From Dyella_B acidisoli (lineage in GTDB: Bacteria > Pseudomonadota > Gammaproteobacteria > Xanthomonadales > Rhodanobacteraceae), in assembly GCF_049532895.1 (NCBI RefSeq), contig NZ_CP064031.1, forward strand, positions 434,001 through 498,000: a stretch of 64,000 bases of DNA. The letters are read 5' to 3'. Positions 16,484 to 25,345 of this stretch are shown here, in pieces (position 1 is the first letter of the stretch; each line of letters opens with the position of its first letter). A program made the position numbers and the translations under genes. The notes below the pieces were generated by a model. It did not search any database, had not been told where the DNA came from, and worked only from the letters and a program-made list of their open reading frames with translations.

Positions 16484-18013
16484 TCAGGTGTGCGCCGGCG
16501 CGTGGCCGTGTCCGATCGTGGCTACTGATGCCCTTCGGGATGGCTTGGTTCGTTGATGGATGTGCATTCGTGCGAGTGCCCGCGCCATGCGCTGCACGGC
16601 TTCATCCAATTCGGCTTCGTCGAGATAGCTGAAGCCCAGACGCAGATACGGCTGTTCGCGCTGGTGGAAGTCGTAGCGTTTCGCGCCGAAGAATTGCACG
16701 CCTTCGCGTTCGCCTTCTGCGCTCCAGCGATCCACATCGATGGCATCGTCCACGCGCGCCCATAAGCCCATGCCGCCATCGGGAATGCGAAAGTGCAGGG
16801 CGCCACCGAGATGGCACCGCAATGCTTCCGCCAGAGCGTCACGGCGTGTTGCGTAGGTACGCCGCATGCGGCGCATGTGACGCAATAGTTCGTCATCTTC
16901 GAACAGCTCAGCGACAGCACATTCCATCGCCACGTCAGTGCGTGGATCACTGGCTGCGCGCAAGCCTGCAAGATGACCGAACATTGCCGGCGATGCGTGA
17001 ATGAAGCCGGTGCTGATGCCTGGCGCAAGCAAGTTGGAAAGCGAGCCGATGTAGATGACGTTGGCGCGATCCGGCCCCGCGGCGATAGGTAGGATCGGCT
17101 TGCCGGCGTAGTGGAGTTCGTGATCGTAGTCGTCTTCGATGATGGCGAAGTGATGCGACGAAGCCAGCGCCGCAAGCCGTTCGCGACGCGCGGATGACAT
17201 CACACACGTGGTTGGGAATTGATGATGCGGTGTGAGAAACACAGCGCGGATGCGCTGATGTTTCAATGCTTCCTCAAGCGCGTCAACATCCAAGCCGTCA
17301 TCATCAACCGGCAGCGGCATCAATTGCGCGCCAGCCAGGCGAAGCACGCTCCAAGCAGGTGGGTAGCCGAAGCTTTCCACCGCAACCACATCACCAGGCT
17401 TGAGCAGCATGCGCGCAACGAGATCGATGCCTTGTTCGAGGCTGCGCGTCACCATCAAACAGTCGGCGGTGGCGGGCAGGGCGCGCGTACTGCGCAGCAT
17501 CTTTGCAAGCTCTTCACGCAAGCGCGGATGACCGCAGGGCTCCGCATAACCGATCAACGATCGGCCGCGTTGCACGATGGCGCGACGAAATGCACGCGCG
17601 AATGCTTCGGCTGGGAATAGCCGCGTGTCCGGCAAGCTGTGCGCGATCATCAAGGTGCCGGGCGGCGGCACTTTGACCGCGGGTACAGCATGGATAGTTT
17701 CGGCGAGCGGGAAGGTCGGTGCGTCTTGCGCCGACGGCTCGACGCGGGCCTGCGATGGCAATGACGGTGTTACGAAGGTGCCGCCACCCATGCGCGTCTG
17801 CACCAATCCTTCCGCAGCGAGTTCTTCGTAACCGGCGACGACGGTATTGCGATTCAGGTGAAGCTGCTCGGCCAGTTCGCGTGTGCTAGGCAGCGGCTCG
17901 CCGGGTTTCAGTCGGCCGCGGCGAATATCGCCGGCAATCGCGTGCGCGAGCTGCAGAAAAATCGGCAGTTCGCGTTGCGGATCGAGCGCAATGGTGAGAG
18001 CCCAGCGACGCAT
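16484..18013 (-). CDS. MocR-family regulator lacking the PLP-binding lysine
   Basis: A 509-residue GntR-HTH/aminotransferase-fold regulator. The winged helix is at residues about 20-85 (FLQLAHAIAGDIRRGRLKPG, LPSTRELAEQLHLNRNTV). The aminotransferase domain keeps the IIEDDYDHELHY motif, but the Schiff-base lysine of the family (SFSK or TFSK) is asparagine here: YIGSLSNLLAPG, codon AAC at 17033-17035. It therefore cannot form the usual internal aldimine and may sense another ligand or work without PLP. The start ATG 18013 has no ribosome site; a TATAGT box ends six bases before it, suggesting a leaderless mRNA. It is divergent from the HAF-repeat gene. Confidence 0.88.
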   Translation of the reverse strand: MRRWALTIALDPQRELPIFLQLAHAIAGDIRRGRLKPGEPLPSTRELAEQLHLNRNTVVAGYEELAAEGLVQTRMGGGTFVTPSLPSQARVEPSAQDAPTFPLAETIHAVPAVKVPPPGTLMIAHSLPDTRLFPAEAFARAFRRAIVQRGRSLIGYAEPCGHPRLREELAKMLRSTRALPATADCLMVTRSLEQGIDLVARMLLKPGDVVAVESFGYPPAWSVLRLAGAQLMPLPVDDDGLDVDALEEALKHQRIRAVFLTPHHQFPTTCVMSSARRERLAALASSHHFAIIEDDYDHELHYAGKPILPIAAGPDRANVIYIGSLSNLLAPGISTGFIHASPAMFGHLAGLRAASDPRTDVAMECAVAELFEDDELLRHMRRMRRTYATRRDALAEALRCHLGGALHFRIPDGGMGLWARVDDAIDVDRWSAEGEREGVQFFGAKRYDFHQREQPYLRLGFSYLDEAELDEAVQRMARALARMHIHQRTKPSRRASVATIGHGHAPAHT

Positions 18014-18019
18014 GGCCCG

Positions 18020-18074
18020 ACTATAGCGCGGACCGGACTAGCCGGCATCGCAAAAGTGGCGCTTTTGGCCGGTC
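18020..18074. promoter_or_regulatory. putative leaderless promoter and operator of the lysine-less MocR gene
   Basis: On the minus strand TATAGT (18020-18025) lies six bases before the ATG, the position of a -10 box for a leaderless transcript. Upstream, CAAAAG-TGGCG-CTTTTG (18051-18067) is an inverted repeat that contains AAAGTGG, a half-site like those bound by PdxR-type MocR proteins. GACCGG/CCGGTC (18031-18036, 18069-18074) frames it. Binding is inference. Confidence 0.5.
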
Positions 18075-18150
18075 GCCGGGTGAGCCACGCTTGGGCCGTT
18101 CGTCCCCACGGCTGATTCCAGCCTCTAAAACGTGAAGAAAGGAGCATCCC

Positions 18151-19320
18151 ATGCGTCGGACTACGAGCGTGTTGGTGGCGGCTTTGTGTGTGATGGCAGT
18201 GTCAACGCCAGCAGCGGCGGCCGGTAGGTATCAAGTTCGCAATCTAGGTTCGTTGGGTGGCACATCCAGCGCAGGCATCAGCATCAACCAACCAGGCCTG
18301 GTGAGCGGGTACGCCAATCTGCCAGGCGATCAAAGCATGCACGCGGCGCTCTGGCTCAATGGCGCGGCGTTCGATCTCGGCACATTGGGTGGCCCCAACA
18401 GCGCCATTACCTGGCCGGTGAAAAATGACTATGGCGTGCTGGTTGGCATCGCGGAAACGGCGCAGCTCGATCCGCTTGGCGAAAATTGGAGCTGCTACTT
18501 GGCTTTCTTTCCCACCGCTACGGGCCACGTCTGCCGCGGCTTCGTGTGGCGGTGGGGACATATGCATGCTTTGCCTACGCTGGGCGGCAACAATGGTTTT
18601 GCAGCTGGTGCGAACAATCTCGGCCAGATCGTCGGTTGGGCGGAAAACACTGTGCACGACCCGACCTGCGATCCAGCGTCCAAACAGGTGTTGCAGTTCA
18701 AGCCGGTGGTATGGGGGCCGGACGACGATGACATCCAGGCCCTGCCGCTGATCGGCAACGATACTTCAGGTGCAGCGACAGCCGTCAATGATCGCGGCCA
18801 GATCGTCGGCATTTCCGGGCTGTGTGATCAGGCGGTCGGGCGTTATTCGGCCATCCATGCGGTGCTGTGGCAAAACCATCACGCTACGGATCTGGGCAAT
18901 CTTGGCGTAGCGGCGTGGAATACGCCGATGGCCATCAACGAGTTCGGCGTCGTGGTGGGTTTTGCGAATGTGCCAGGTGGTTCGAGCCCGGCAGGGCTTC
19001 ACGAGCACGCCTTTATCTGGACGGCTGCCACGGGCATGCGTGATCTGGGTACGTTGTCTGGCGACAGCACCAGCCAGGCGTTGGGTATCAATGACCAAGG
19101 TTTGGTCGTTGGTCAATCATGCGGCAGCATATGCCGCGCCGTACTGTGGCGGCAGGATGGCAGCATTGTCGATCTCAATAAGTTGGTTGCGCCCGGTTAC
19201 ACCCATCGATTGGTGTTTGCGAATGACATCAATGATGCGGGCGAGATCACAGGGCAGACATTGTTGAATGCGGCAACCAATGCGAGTGCGGCGTTCTTGG
19301 CTGTGCCGGATGGTCGCTGA
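18151..19320 (+). CDS. exported HAF-repeat protein
   Basis: A 389-residue secreted protein built of HAF repeats (TIGR02913 type), a beta-propeller-like repeat named for its His-Ala-Phe motif. A signal peptide covers residues 1-24 (SVLVAALCVMAVSTPAAAA). Repeat units carry a DLGTLGG...S.A..IN..G.VVG pattern: NLGSLGGTSSAGISIN, DLGTLGGPNSAIT, LPTLGGNNGFAAGANNLGQIVG, DLGTLSGDSTSQALGINDQGLVVG, and HEHAFIWT as the HAF core. The function of the family is unknown. The start ATG 18151 has AAGGAG seven bases upstream. It is monocistronic and ends before a CCCTCCCC hairpin. Confidence 0.88.
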   Translation: MRRTTSVLVAALCVMAVSTPAAAAGRYQVRNLGSLGGTSSAGISINQPGLVSGYANLPGDQSMHAALWLNGAAFDLGTLGGPNSAITWPVKNDYGVLVGIAETAQLDPLGENWSCYLAFFPTATGHVCRGFVWRWGHMHALPTLGGNNGFAAGANNLGQIVGWAENTVHDPTCDPASKQVLQFKPVVWGPDDDDIQALPLIGNDTSGAATAVNDRGQIVGISGLCDQAVGRYSAIHAVLWQNHHATDLGNLGVAAWNTPMAINEFGVVVGFANVPGGSSPAGLHEHAFIWTAATGMRDLGTLSGDSTSQALGINDQGLVVGQSCGSICRAVLWRQDGSIVDLNKLVAPGYTHRLVFANDINDAGEITGQTLLNAATNASAAFLAVPDGR

Positions 19321-19329
19321 TATGTGCAG

Positions 19330-19353
19330 CCCTCCCCTGTAAACAGGGGAGGG
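19330..19353. terminator. CCCTCCCC/GGGGAGGG hairpin between convergent genes
   Basis: CCCTCCCC (19330-19337) pairs with GGGGAGGG (19346-19353) around TGTAAACA, between the stops of the HAF gene and hppA. It belongs to the same dispersed hairpin family as 10769, 38412 and 57019. No T-tract follows on either strand. Confidence 0.65.
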
Positions 19354-19371
19354 CGCCATTCGCAATAGTGA

Positions 19372-21399
19372 TTACAGCAAGGGAATCAGCAGCAACGCCA
19401 CGATGTTGATGATCTTGATCAGCGGATTCACCGCGGGGCCTGCTGTGTCCTTGTACGGATCGCCAACGGTGTCACCGGTTACTGCAGCCTTGTGCGCATC
19501 CGAGCCTTTGCCGCCGAAGTTGCCATCTTCGATGTACTTCTTCGCGTTGTCCCACGCACCGCCGCCGGTGGTCATCGAGATCGCCACGAACAGGCCGGTG
19601 ACGATGGTGCCGATCAGCAAGCCGCCAAGCGCGACGGGACCGAGCGTGAAGCCGACGATGATCGGCACCAGCACCGGCAGTAGCGAGGGAATCAGCATTT
19701 CGTGGATCGCCGACTTGGTCAGCATATCCACCGCGCGCGAATAGTCCGGCTTGGTAGTGCCTTCCATGATGCCAGCGATCTCGCGGAACTGACGGCGCAC
19801 TTCTTCCACCACGGCGCCGGCGGCGCGGCCCACCGCTTCCATCGCCATCGCGCCGAACAGGTACGGGATCAGGCCGCCGATCAGCAGGCCCACGATCACG
19901 CGGTGGTCGGAAAGATCGAAGGTGTAGATCGTGCCTGCGTGATCCAGCGACAAGCGGTGCGTGTAATCGGCGAACAGCACCAGCGCAGCCAGGCCGGCCG
20001 AGCCGATCGCATAACCCTTGGTGACGGCCTTGGTGGTGTTGCCGACCGCATCGAGCGGATCAGTGACACCGCGTACATCCGGTGGCAGGTCGGCCATTTC
20101 GGCGATGCCGCCGGCGTTGTCGGTGATCGGGCCGTACGCATCGAGTGCGACCACCATACCGGTCATCGACAGCATCGCGGTGGCCGCGACGGCGATGCCG
20201 TATAGACCGGCCAACGCGTAAGCGCCCCAGATCGCCGCGCACACCGCCAGTACCGGCAGCGTGGTGGATTTCATCGACACGCCGAGGCCCGCGATGATGT
20301 TAGTGGCGTGCCCCGTGGTGGACGACTTCGCCACGTGCCGCACCGGCGCATATTCGGTAGCGGTGTAATACTCAGTGATCACCACGATCACGCCGGTCAA
20401 CACCAGGCCGATCAACGCACTGCCATACAAGCGAGTAACGCCAAGCGTGGCATCGGCCATCAGTGACTGGGTGATGGGCCAGAATGCAATCGCTGCCAGT
20501 ACCGCGGATACCATCACGCCCATATATAGCGCGCTCATGATCTTCGCGCCGGCGCGTGCACGTACGAAGAAGGTGCCGATCACCGAAGCGATGATCGACG
20601 CACCACCGAGCAGCAGTGGATACAACACCGCGTTCACACCTGCTTGCTCGCCAAGCACACCGCCGAGCAGCATGCTGGCGATCAGCGTCACCGCGTACGT
20701 CTCGAACAAGTCAGCGGCCATGCCGGCGCAGTCGCCCACGTTATCGCCTACGTTGTCGGCGATAACGGCGGGATTGCGCGGATCATCTTCCGGAATGCCG
20801 GCTTCCACCTTGCCGACCAGGTCCGCACCCACGTCCGCGCCCTTGGTGAAGATGCCGCCGCCCAGACGGGCGAAGATCGAAATCAGCGACGACCCGAACG
20901 CCAACCCTACCATCGCGTGCAAGGCGCGATCGTTGTCGTAGCCCATATGCGTGAGTACCGCGAAATAGCCGGCGACGCCGAGCAGGGCCAGGCCCACTAC
21001 CAGCATGCCGGTGATCGCGCCGCCACGGAACGCCACATTCAACGCGGAAGCGAGTCCGTTGCGTGCCGCTTCAGCAGTGCGTACATTGGCGCGCACCGAC
21101 ACGTTCATGCCGATGTAGCCGGTGGCTCCGGACAGCACCGCACCAATCGCAAAGCCAATCGCCGTGCCCCAATCCAGGGCAAAACCGATGACTACCAGCA
21201 GCACCACGCCCACAAGCGCGATCGTGCGGTACTGGCGGTTGAGGTAGGCGCGCGCGCCTTCCTGGATAGCCGAGGCAATCTCCTGCATACGTTCGTTGCC
21301 CGGCGATTTCGCCAGTACCCAACGTACCGAAAATGCCCCGTACAAAATCGCCACGACCGCGCAAGCCAACGCGATCCACAAGCCATACTGCTGCAGCAT
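19372..21399 (-). CDS. hppA: K+-independent H+-translocating membrane pyrophosphatase
   Basis: A 675-residue inner-membrane pump that couples hydrolysis of PPi to proton export. About 16 hydrophobic segments are seen. The PPi-binding motifs are present: GGGIFTKGADVGADLVGK, then NPAVIADNVGDNVGDCAGM, and DAYGPITDNAGGIAEM. Lysine in GNTTKAVTKGYAIGSA (alanine in K+-dependent enzymes) marks the K+-independent class. The start ATG 21399 has GGGGAG upstream. Known members conserve energy from biosynthetic PPi, which fits the neighbouring PPi-dependent phosphofructokinase and the soluble pyrophosphatase. Confidence 0.96.
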   Translation of the reverse strand: MLQQYGLWIALACAVVAILYGAFSVRWVLAKSPGNERMQEIASAIQEGARAYLNRQYRTIALVGVVLLVVIGFALDWGTAIGFAIGAVLSGATGYIGMNVSVRANVRTAEAARNGLASALNVAFRGGAITGMLVVGLALLGVAGYFAVLTHMGYDNDRALHAMVGLAFGSSLISIFARLGGGIFTKGADVGADLVGKVEAGIPEDDPRNPAVIADNVGDNVGDCAGMAADLFETYAVTLIASMLLGGVLGEQAGVNAVLYPLLLGGASIIASVIGTFFVRARAGAKIMSALYMGVMVSAVLAAIAFWPITQSLMADATLGVTRLYGSALIGLVLTGVIVVITEYYTATEYAPVRHVAKSSTTGHATNIIAGLGVSMKSTTLPVLAVCAAIWGAYALAGLYGIAVAATAMLSMTGMVVALDAYGPITDNAGGIAEMADLPPDVRGVTDPLDAVGNTTKAVTKGYAIGSAGLAALVLFADYTHRLSLDHAGTIYTFDLSDHRVIVGLLIGGLIPYLFGAMAMEAVGRAAGAVVEEVRRQFREIAGIMEGTTKPDYSRAVDMLTKSAIHEMLIPSLLPVLVPIIVGFTLGPVALGGLLIGTIVTGLFVAISMTTGGGAWDNAKKYIEDGNFGGKGSDAHKAAVTGDTVGDPYKDTAGPAVNPLIKIINIVALLLIPLL

Positions 21400-21515
21400 C
21401 GGTTACTCCCCTCGAGTTGTGTCGCCGTCCAGGATGGAACGGGTCCGGGCGAGTATAGGCAGAGCATGTGTGATGAATTGTTGTGCGTTGCCGCAGCCTT
21501 TGTTGCTTTTGCTCT

Positions 21516-21642
21516 CCTCTCCCAACGGGAGAGGGGACGGGGGGAGGGTTCGGGCGAAGCGTGATGATGAAGTCTTGTGCGAGTTTTATCATCGCGCGCC
21601 GATCGCACCCTCACCCCAACCCCTCTCCCGGTGGGAGAGGGG
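21516..21642. repeat. pair of CCTCTCCC/GGGAGAGG hairpins between pfp and hppA
   Basis: Two hairpins in opposite orientation, CCTCTCCC-AAC-GGGAGAGG (21516-21534) and CCCCTCTCCC-GGT-GGGAGAGGGG (21620-21642), bound a 130-base element. The second begins two bases beyond the pfp stop codon and may end its transcript. This type of hairpin pair is a dispersed intergenic repeat. Confidence 0.7.
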
Positions 21643-21643
21643 C

Positions 21644-22915
21644 TTAGCGCGCAAACGGCTCCAACTTCTTCGCCACCGCCATATTTTTCATTTGCACATA
21701 CTTCGGCAAACCCTCTCGCCCATAGGGGGGCGGCATTTCGCCGCGGATCAGCGGCGACAGGTAACGCCGTGCAGCGGGTGTGATGCCAAAACCATCACGC
21801 GTAAGAAAACTCGCCGGCATTTTCTTCTCGTGATTGGCGATCTTCTCCAGCGAAGCAGGCTCCAGCTTCCAGCGATACGGTGCATCGGAGGTACGCACGA
21901 TCACCGGCATCACGGCGTTCATCTCGGCCAGTGCGTAATCCACCGCAGCCTTGCCGACGGCGTAAGCCTGATCAGCATCGGTCTTGGAGGCCATATGGCG
22001 AGCCGAACGCTGCAGGTAATCGGGCAGGGCCCAGTGATATTTGTAGCCGAGCTTCTCCTTGACCAGCGCGGCCAACACAGGCGCGACGCCGCCGAGCTGA
22101 GTGTGACCAAACGCATCACGGGTACCCGCTTCGGCCAGGAATTGGCCCTCGGCATTCTTGATGCCCTCCGATGCAACCACCGTGCACCAGCCCACGCGCT
22201 CGACCGTGGCCTTCACTTTCTCGAGGAAAGCGGCTTCGTCGAACACGCGCTCGGGGAACAGGATGATATGCGGCGGCGCATCCGGCCCTTCGCCGGCAAG
22301 ACCCGATGAGGCGGCGATCCAGCCCGCGTGGCGGCCCATCACTTCCAGGATGAACACCTTGGTGGAGGTGTCGGCCATCGAGGCGACATCCAGGCTCGCT
22401 TCCAGCGTGGACACGGCGGTGTATTTCGCCACCGAGCCGAAACCTGGGCAGCAATCGGTGACGGCGAGATCGTTGTCCACCGTCTTGGGTACGCCTATGC
22501 AACGGATGTCGTAATCCATCGCTTTGCCGAGCTGAGAAATCTTCAGTGCCGTGTCGGCCGAATCATTGCCGCCGTTGTAGAGGAACCAGCGAATGTCATG
22601 CGCGCGAAACACTTCGATCAACCGCTCGTACTCAGCGCGATTGGCGTCCAGGGATTTCAATTTGTACCGACAGGACCCGAAAGCGCCTCCTGGCGTATGC
22701 CTGAGTGCGGCGATGGCCGCGGCGGATTCCTTAGTGGTGTCGATCAGCTCTTCGCGTAGCGCACCCAAGATGCCGTTGCGTGCCGCATACACCGGAACGC
22801 GATGCGCACGGGCGGTCTGGATCACGCCTGCGGCAGTGGCATTGATCACGGCGGTAACGCCACCGGACTGGGCATATAGCAGGCGGCCAGTAGCGGAACG
22901 GGCTTTCGACTTCAT
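21644..22915 (-). CDS. pfp: pyrophosphate-dependent 6-phosphofructokinase
   Basis: A 423-residue phosphofructokinase that interconverts fructose 6-phosphate and fructose 1,6-bisphosphate using PPi as phosphate donor in glycolysis. Donor choice is read from YNGGNDSADT (Asp where ATP enzymes have Gly) and GVPKTVDNDL (Lys replacing Gly of PGTIDND). The substrate motif MGRHAGWIA follows. The start ATG 22915 (MKSKARS) has GGAGAG upstream. Adenylate kinase is divergent 195 bases away. With hppA and ppa it indicates a metabolism that uses pyrophosphate as an energy currency, as known in Xanthomonadales. Confidence 0.95.
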   Translation of the reverse strand: MKSKARSATGRLLYAQSGGVTAVINATAAGVIQTARAHRVPVYAARNGILGALREELIDTTKESAAAIAALRHTPGGAFGSCRYKLKSLDANRAEYERLIEVFRAHDIRWFLYNGGNDSADTALKISQLGKAMDYDIRCIGVPKTVDNDLAVTDCCPGFGSVAKYTAVSTLEASLDVASMADTSTKVFILEVMGRHAGWIAASSGLAGEGPDAPPHIILFPERVFDEAAFLEKVKATVERVGWCTVVASEGIKNAEGQFLAEAGTRDAFGHTQLGGVAPVLAALVKEKLGYKYHWALPDYLQRSARHMASKTDADQAYAVGKAAVDYALAEMNAVMPVIVRTSDAPYRWKLEPASLEKIANHEKKMPASFLTRDGFGITPAARRYLSPLIRGEMPPPYGREGLPKYVQMKNMAVAKKLEPFAR

Positions 22916-23110
22916 GGGGCGCTCTCCATAGAATTGTGTGACAAATCGACTTCAGTCACGGATCACATATTTATCAAGCAGTTGGCGTGAATTCGAGGCG
23001 TTCGTCGTTTGACGGCACCCCCCGCAGACGTTACCTTGATCGGCATTCATCTAAGGAATCCTTGGTAACTGCCGCAGTGTGCGGCAGAACGTAAGGATCT
23101 GTGGAGTTCT

Positions 23111-23695
23111 ATGCGACTTGTCCTCCTTGGCGCGCCCGGCTCGGGCAAGGGTACCCAGGCAGCCCGGCTGAAGGCCGATCTCGGTGTGCCGCACATTTCC
23201 ACCGGCGACATGCTGCGCGCCGCGGTGAAAGCGGGGACGCCGCTCGGCATGAAAGCCAAAGCCGTGATGGATGCCGGCCAGCTGGTGTCCGACGACATCC
23301 TGCTCGGCATGCTGGAAGAGCGACTGGCCGAACCCGACGCTAACTCCGGCTTCATCCTGGATGGTTATCCGCGCAACCTCGCACAGGCCGATGCACTCGA
23401 TCACCTGCTCACCAAGATCGGCCAGCCGCTGGACGCCGTGGTGAAACTGGAAGTGGCGAGTGAGGTGATCATCAAGCGCTGTGAAATCCGTTTTGCCGCC
23501 GAGCACCGCAAGGATGACGATCCGGTTGTAGTACGTGATCGTTTGAAGGTTTATGCCGAACAGACCGCGCCAGTGGCCGATTTCTATGCGCGCCGCGGCA
23601 AGCTGCAGGTGGTGGATGGCGTAGGCGAGCTAGACGAAGTCACTGCACGCGTCAAGCGTGCGCTTGCCAACGAGACGGCGGCGGCGAACGGCTAA
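23111..23695 (+). CDS. adk: adenylate kinase
   Basis: A 194-residue nucleotide monophosphate kinase that equilibrates 2 ADP with ATP and AMP. The P-loop GAPGSGKGT is at residues 7-15, the AMP-binding region follows (HISTGDMLRAAV), and FILDGYPRNLAQADAL is the conserved DGYPR motif. The LID is the short form (EIRFAAEHRKDDDPVVVRDR), and the total length is below the 214 residues of long-LID enzymes. The start is ATG 23111; the short spacer upstream shows GGATCTGTGGAG as ribosome site. A REP pair separates it from mpl. Confidence 0.96.
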   Translation: MRLVLLGAPGSGKGTQAARLKADLGVPHISTGDMLRAAVKAGTPLGMKAKAVMDAGQLVSDDILLGMLEERLAEPDANSGFILDGYPRNLAQADALDHLLTKIGQPLDAVVKLEVASEVIIKRCEIRFAAEHRKDDDPVVVRDRLKVYAEQTAPVADFYARRGKLQVVDGVGELDEVTARVKRALANETAAANG

Positions 23696-23746
23696 TCCTT
23701 TGAGGTAATAGGCCGCACGTCTCACCATGATGCTTGCCTACTCCTC

Positions 23747-23828
23747 GCCGTCATTCCCGCGAAAGCGGGAATCCATGTTGCTCTGATGCGAAAAGCGAAG
23801 ATGGATTCCCGCTTTCGCGGGAATGACG
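23747..23828. repeat. REP-type inverted pair (GTCATTCCCGC family), copy 2
   Basis: Arms at 23747-23776 and 23801-23828 are near-exact reverse complements of each other, each with an internal CCCGC-GAAA-GCGGG dyad. The arms are almost identical to those of the copy at 14117, whereas the spacer differs. It lies between adk and mpl, both on the plus strand. Confidence 0.85.
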
Positions 23829-23907
23829 TCCAGGCGAGAATCGGTCGCTACGACAGCACCGAGATTCCTGCGCTCCCTCGGTGGAGCCTGAACTACACGG
23901 ACACCGC

Positions 23908-25263
23908 ATGCGTCTGCACATCCTAGGTATCTGCGGCACCTTCATGGGCGGCGTCGCCGCCTTGGCGCGCGAACTTGGCGAAACGGTGGAAGGCTCCGAT
24001 GCCAACGTCTACCCGCCAATGAGCACGCAGCTTGAAGCACTCGGCATCGCGCTGATGCAAGGCTACAAAGTCGAACATCTGCAGCCTGCACCTGACCTGG
24101 TTGTCGTCGGCAATGCGATGACGCGTGGCAATCCAGCCGTCGAATACATGCTCGATCAGCGGCTGCGCTATGTCTCCGGCCCGCAGTGGCTGGGTGAGCG
24201 TTTGCTGGCTGAGCGCGAAGTGTTGGCCGTAGCCGGTACGCACGGCAAGACCACGACCACCAGTCTGCTTGCGCATCTGCTCGATGGTGCAGGGCTTGCA
24301 CCAGGTTTCCTGATCGGCGGCGTGCCCGGTAACTTCGGTATTTCCGCGAGGCTGGGGCAGGGCAAGCATTTCGTGATCGAAGCGGACGAATATGACAGCG
24401 CGTTTTTCGACAAGCGCTCCAAGTTCGTGCATTACCGGCCGCGCATCGCCATCCTCAACAATCTTGAATACGACCACGCAGATATCTTTCCTGACGTCGC
24501 GGCAATCCAGCGCCAGTTTCATCATCTGGTGCGCACCGTGCCCGGCAATGGCCGGCTGATCGTCAACGCGCATGATGCGTATCTGGCCGAGGTGCTGGCG
24601 ATGGGTTGCTGGACACCGGTGGAAACCTTCGGCATTGGCAAAGGCGATTGGCAGGCTGCGCTGATCGCGGCGGACGGCTCGCACTTTGCCGTGCAGTACA
24701 AGGGTGAAGTGATCGGCGAGGTCAAGTGGTCGTTGCTTGGCGATCACAGCGTGATGAATGCGTTGGCTGCGTTGGCGGCTGCGGCTGCAGCGGGTGCCGA
24801 TCCGCGCGCTTTGCTTCCGGCCTTCGCCACGTTCGAAAGCGTAAAGCGCCGCATGGAGGTGGTAGGCGAAGTGGATGGCGTACGCGTCTACGACGATTTC
24901 GCCCATCACCCCACCGCCATTGCCACCACGCTGGCAGGCCTGCGTGCGAAGGTGGGTCAAGCGCGCATTCTGGTTGCGCTGGAACCACGCTCGAATTCCA
25001 TGCGTCTGGGTGCCCACGCCGAAGCGCTTGCACCATCACTGAGTGATGCGGATGCGGTGGTGTTCCTGCATCGCCCTGAGTTGCCGTGGGATGCCCGGCG
25101 CGTGACCGATGCCTTGCACGGTCGCGCCAGCACGGCGCCAACCGTCGACGAACTGCTTGCTGCGCTGAAAGCTCAAACGCGTGCAGGCGACCACGTGGTA
25201 TTCATGTCCAACGGCGGCTTCGAGAATGCACCGCGCCGTTTCGTCGAAGCACTCACTCTATAG
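23908..25263 (+). CDS. mpl: UDP-N-acetylmuramate:L-alanyl-gamma-D-glutamyl-meso-diaminopimelate ligase
   Basis: A 451-residue Mur ligase-family enzyme that attaches recycled tripeptide to UDP-MurNAc during peptidoglycan recycling. It starts with MRLHILGICGTFMGGVAALA, the Mpl form of the Rossmann N-domain. The ATP site AGTHGKTTTTSLLAHLL lies near residue 107-123, the central domain carries EADEYDSAFFDKRSKFVHY, and the C-domain has VYDDFAHHPTAIATTL. ATG 23908 is preferred over GTG 23881, because family members begin at this methionine. It is followed by a large inverted repeat and a convergent ABC exporter operon. Confidence 0.95.
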   Translation: MRLHILGICGTFMGGVAALARELGETVEGSDANVYPPMSTQLEALGIALMQGYKVEHLQPAPDLVVVGNAMTRGNPAVEYMLDQRLRYVSGPQWLGERLLAEREVLAVAGTHGKTTTTSLLAHLLDGAGLAPGFLIGGVPGNFGISARLGQGKHFVIEADEYDSAFFDKRSKFVHYRPRIAILNNLEYDHADIFPDVAAIQRQFHHLVRTVPGNGRLIVNAHDAYLAEVLAMGCWTPVETFGIGKGDWQAALIAADGSHFAVQYKGEVIGEVKWSLLGDHSVMNALAALAAAAAAGADPRALLPAFATFESVKRRMEVVGEVDGVRVYDDFAHHPTAIATTLAGLRAKVGQARILVALEPRSNSMRLGAHAEALAPSLSDADAVVFLHRPELPWDARRVTDALHGRASTAPTVDELLAALKAQTRAGDHVVFMSNGGFENAPRRFVEALTL

Positions 25264-25342
25264 GTTGGGTTAGCGCAGCCTAACCCAACAATGCTGATCG
25301 CTTCGATGAGGTTTTGTTGGGTTACGCTGCGCTAACCCAACC
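25263..25342. terminator. large inverted repeat between convergent mpl and ABC permease genes
   Basis: A 28-base arm (25263-25290) and its reverse complement (25315-25342) match at 27 positions, and each arm is itself a GTTGGGTTA...TAACCCAAC palindrome. The first arm begins at the last base of the mpl stop codon. It probably acts as a bidirectional terminator and belongs to a repeat class common between genes. Confidence 0.7.
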
Positions 25343-25345
25343 TTG

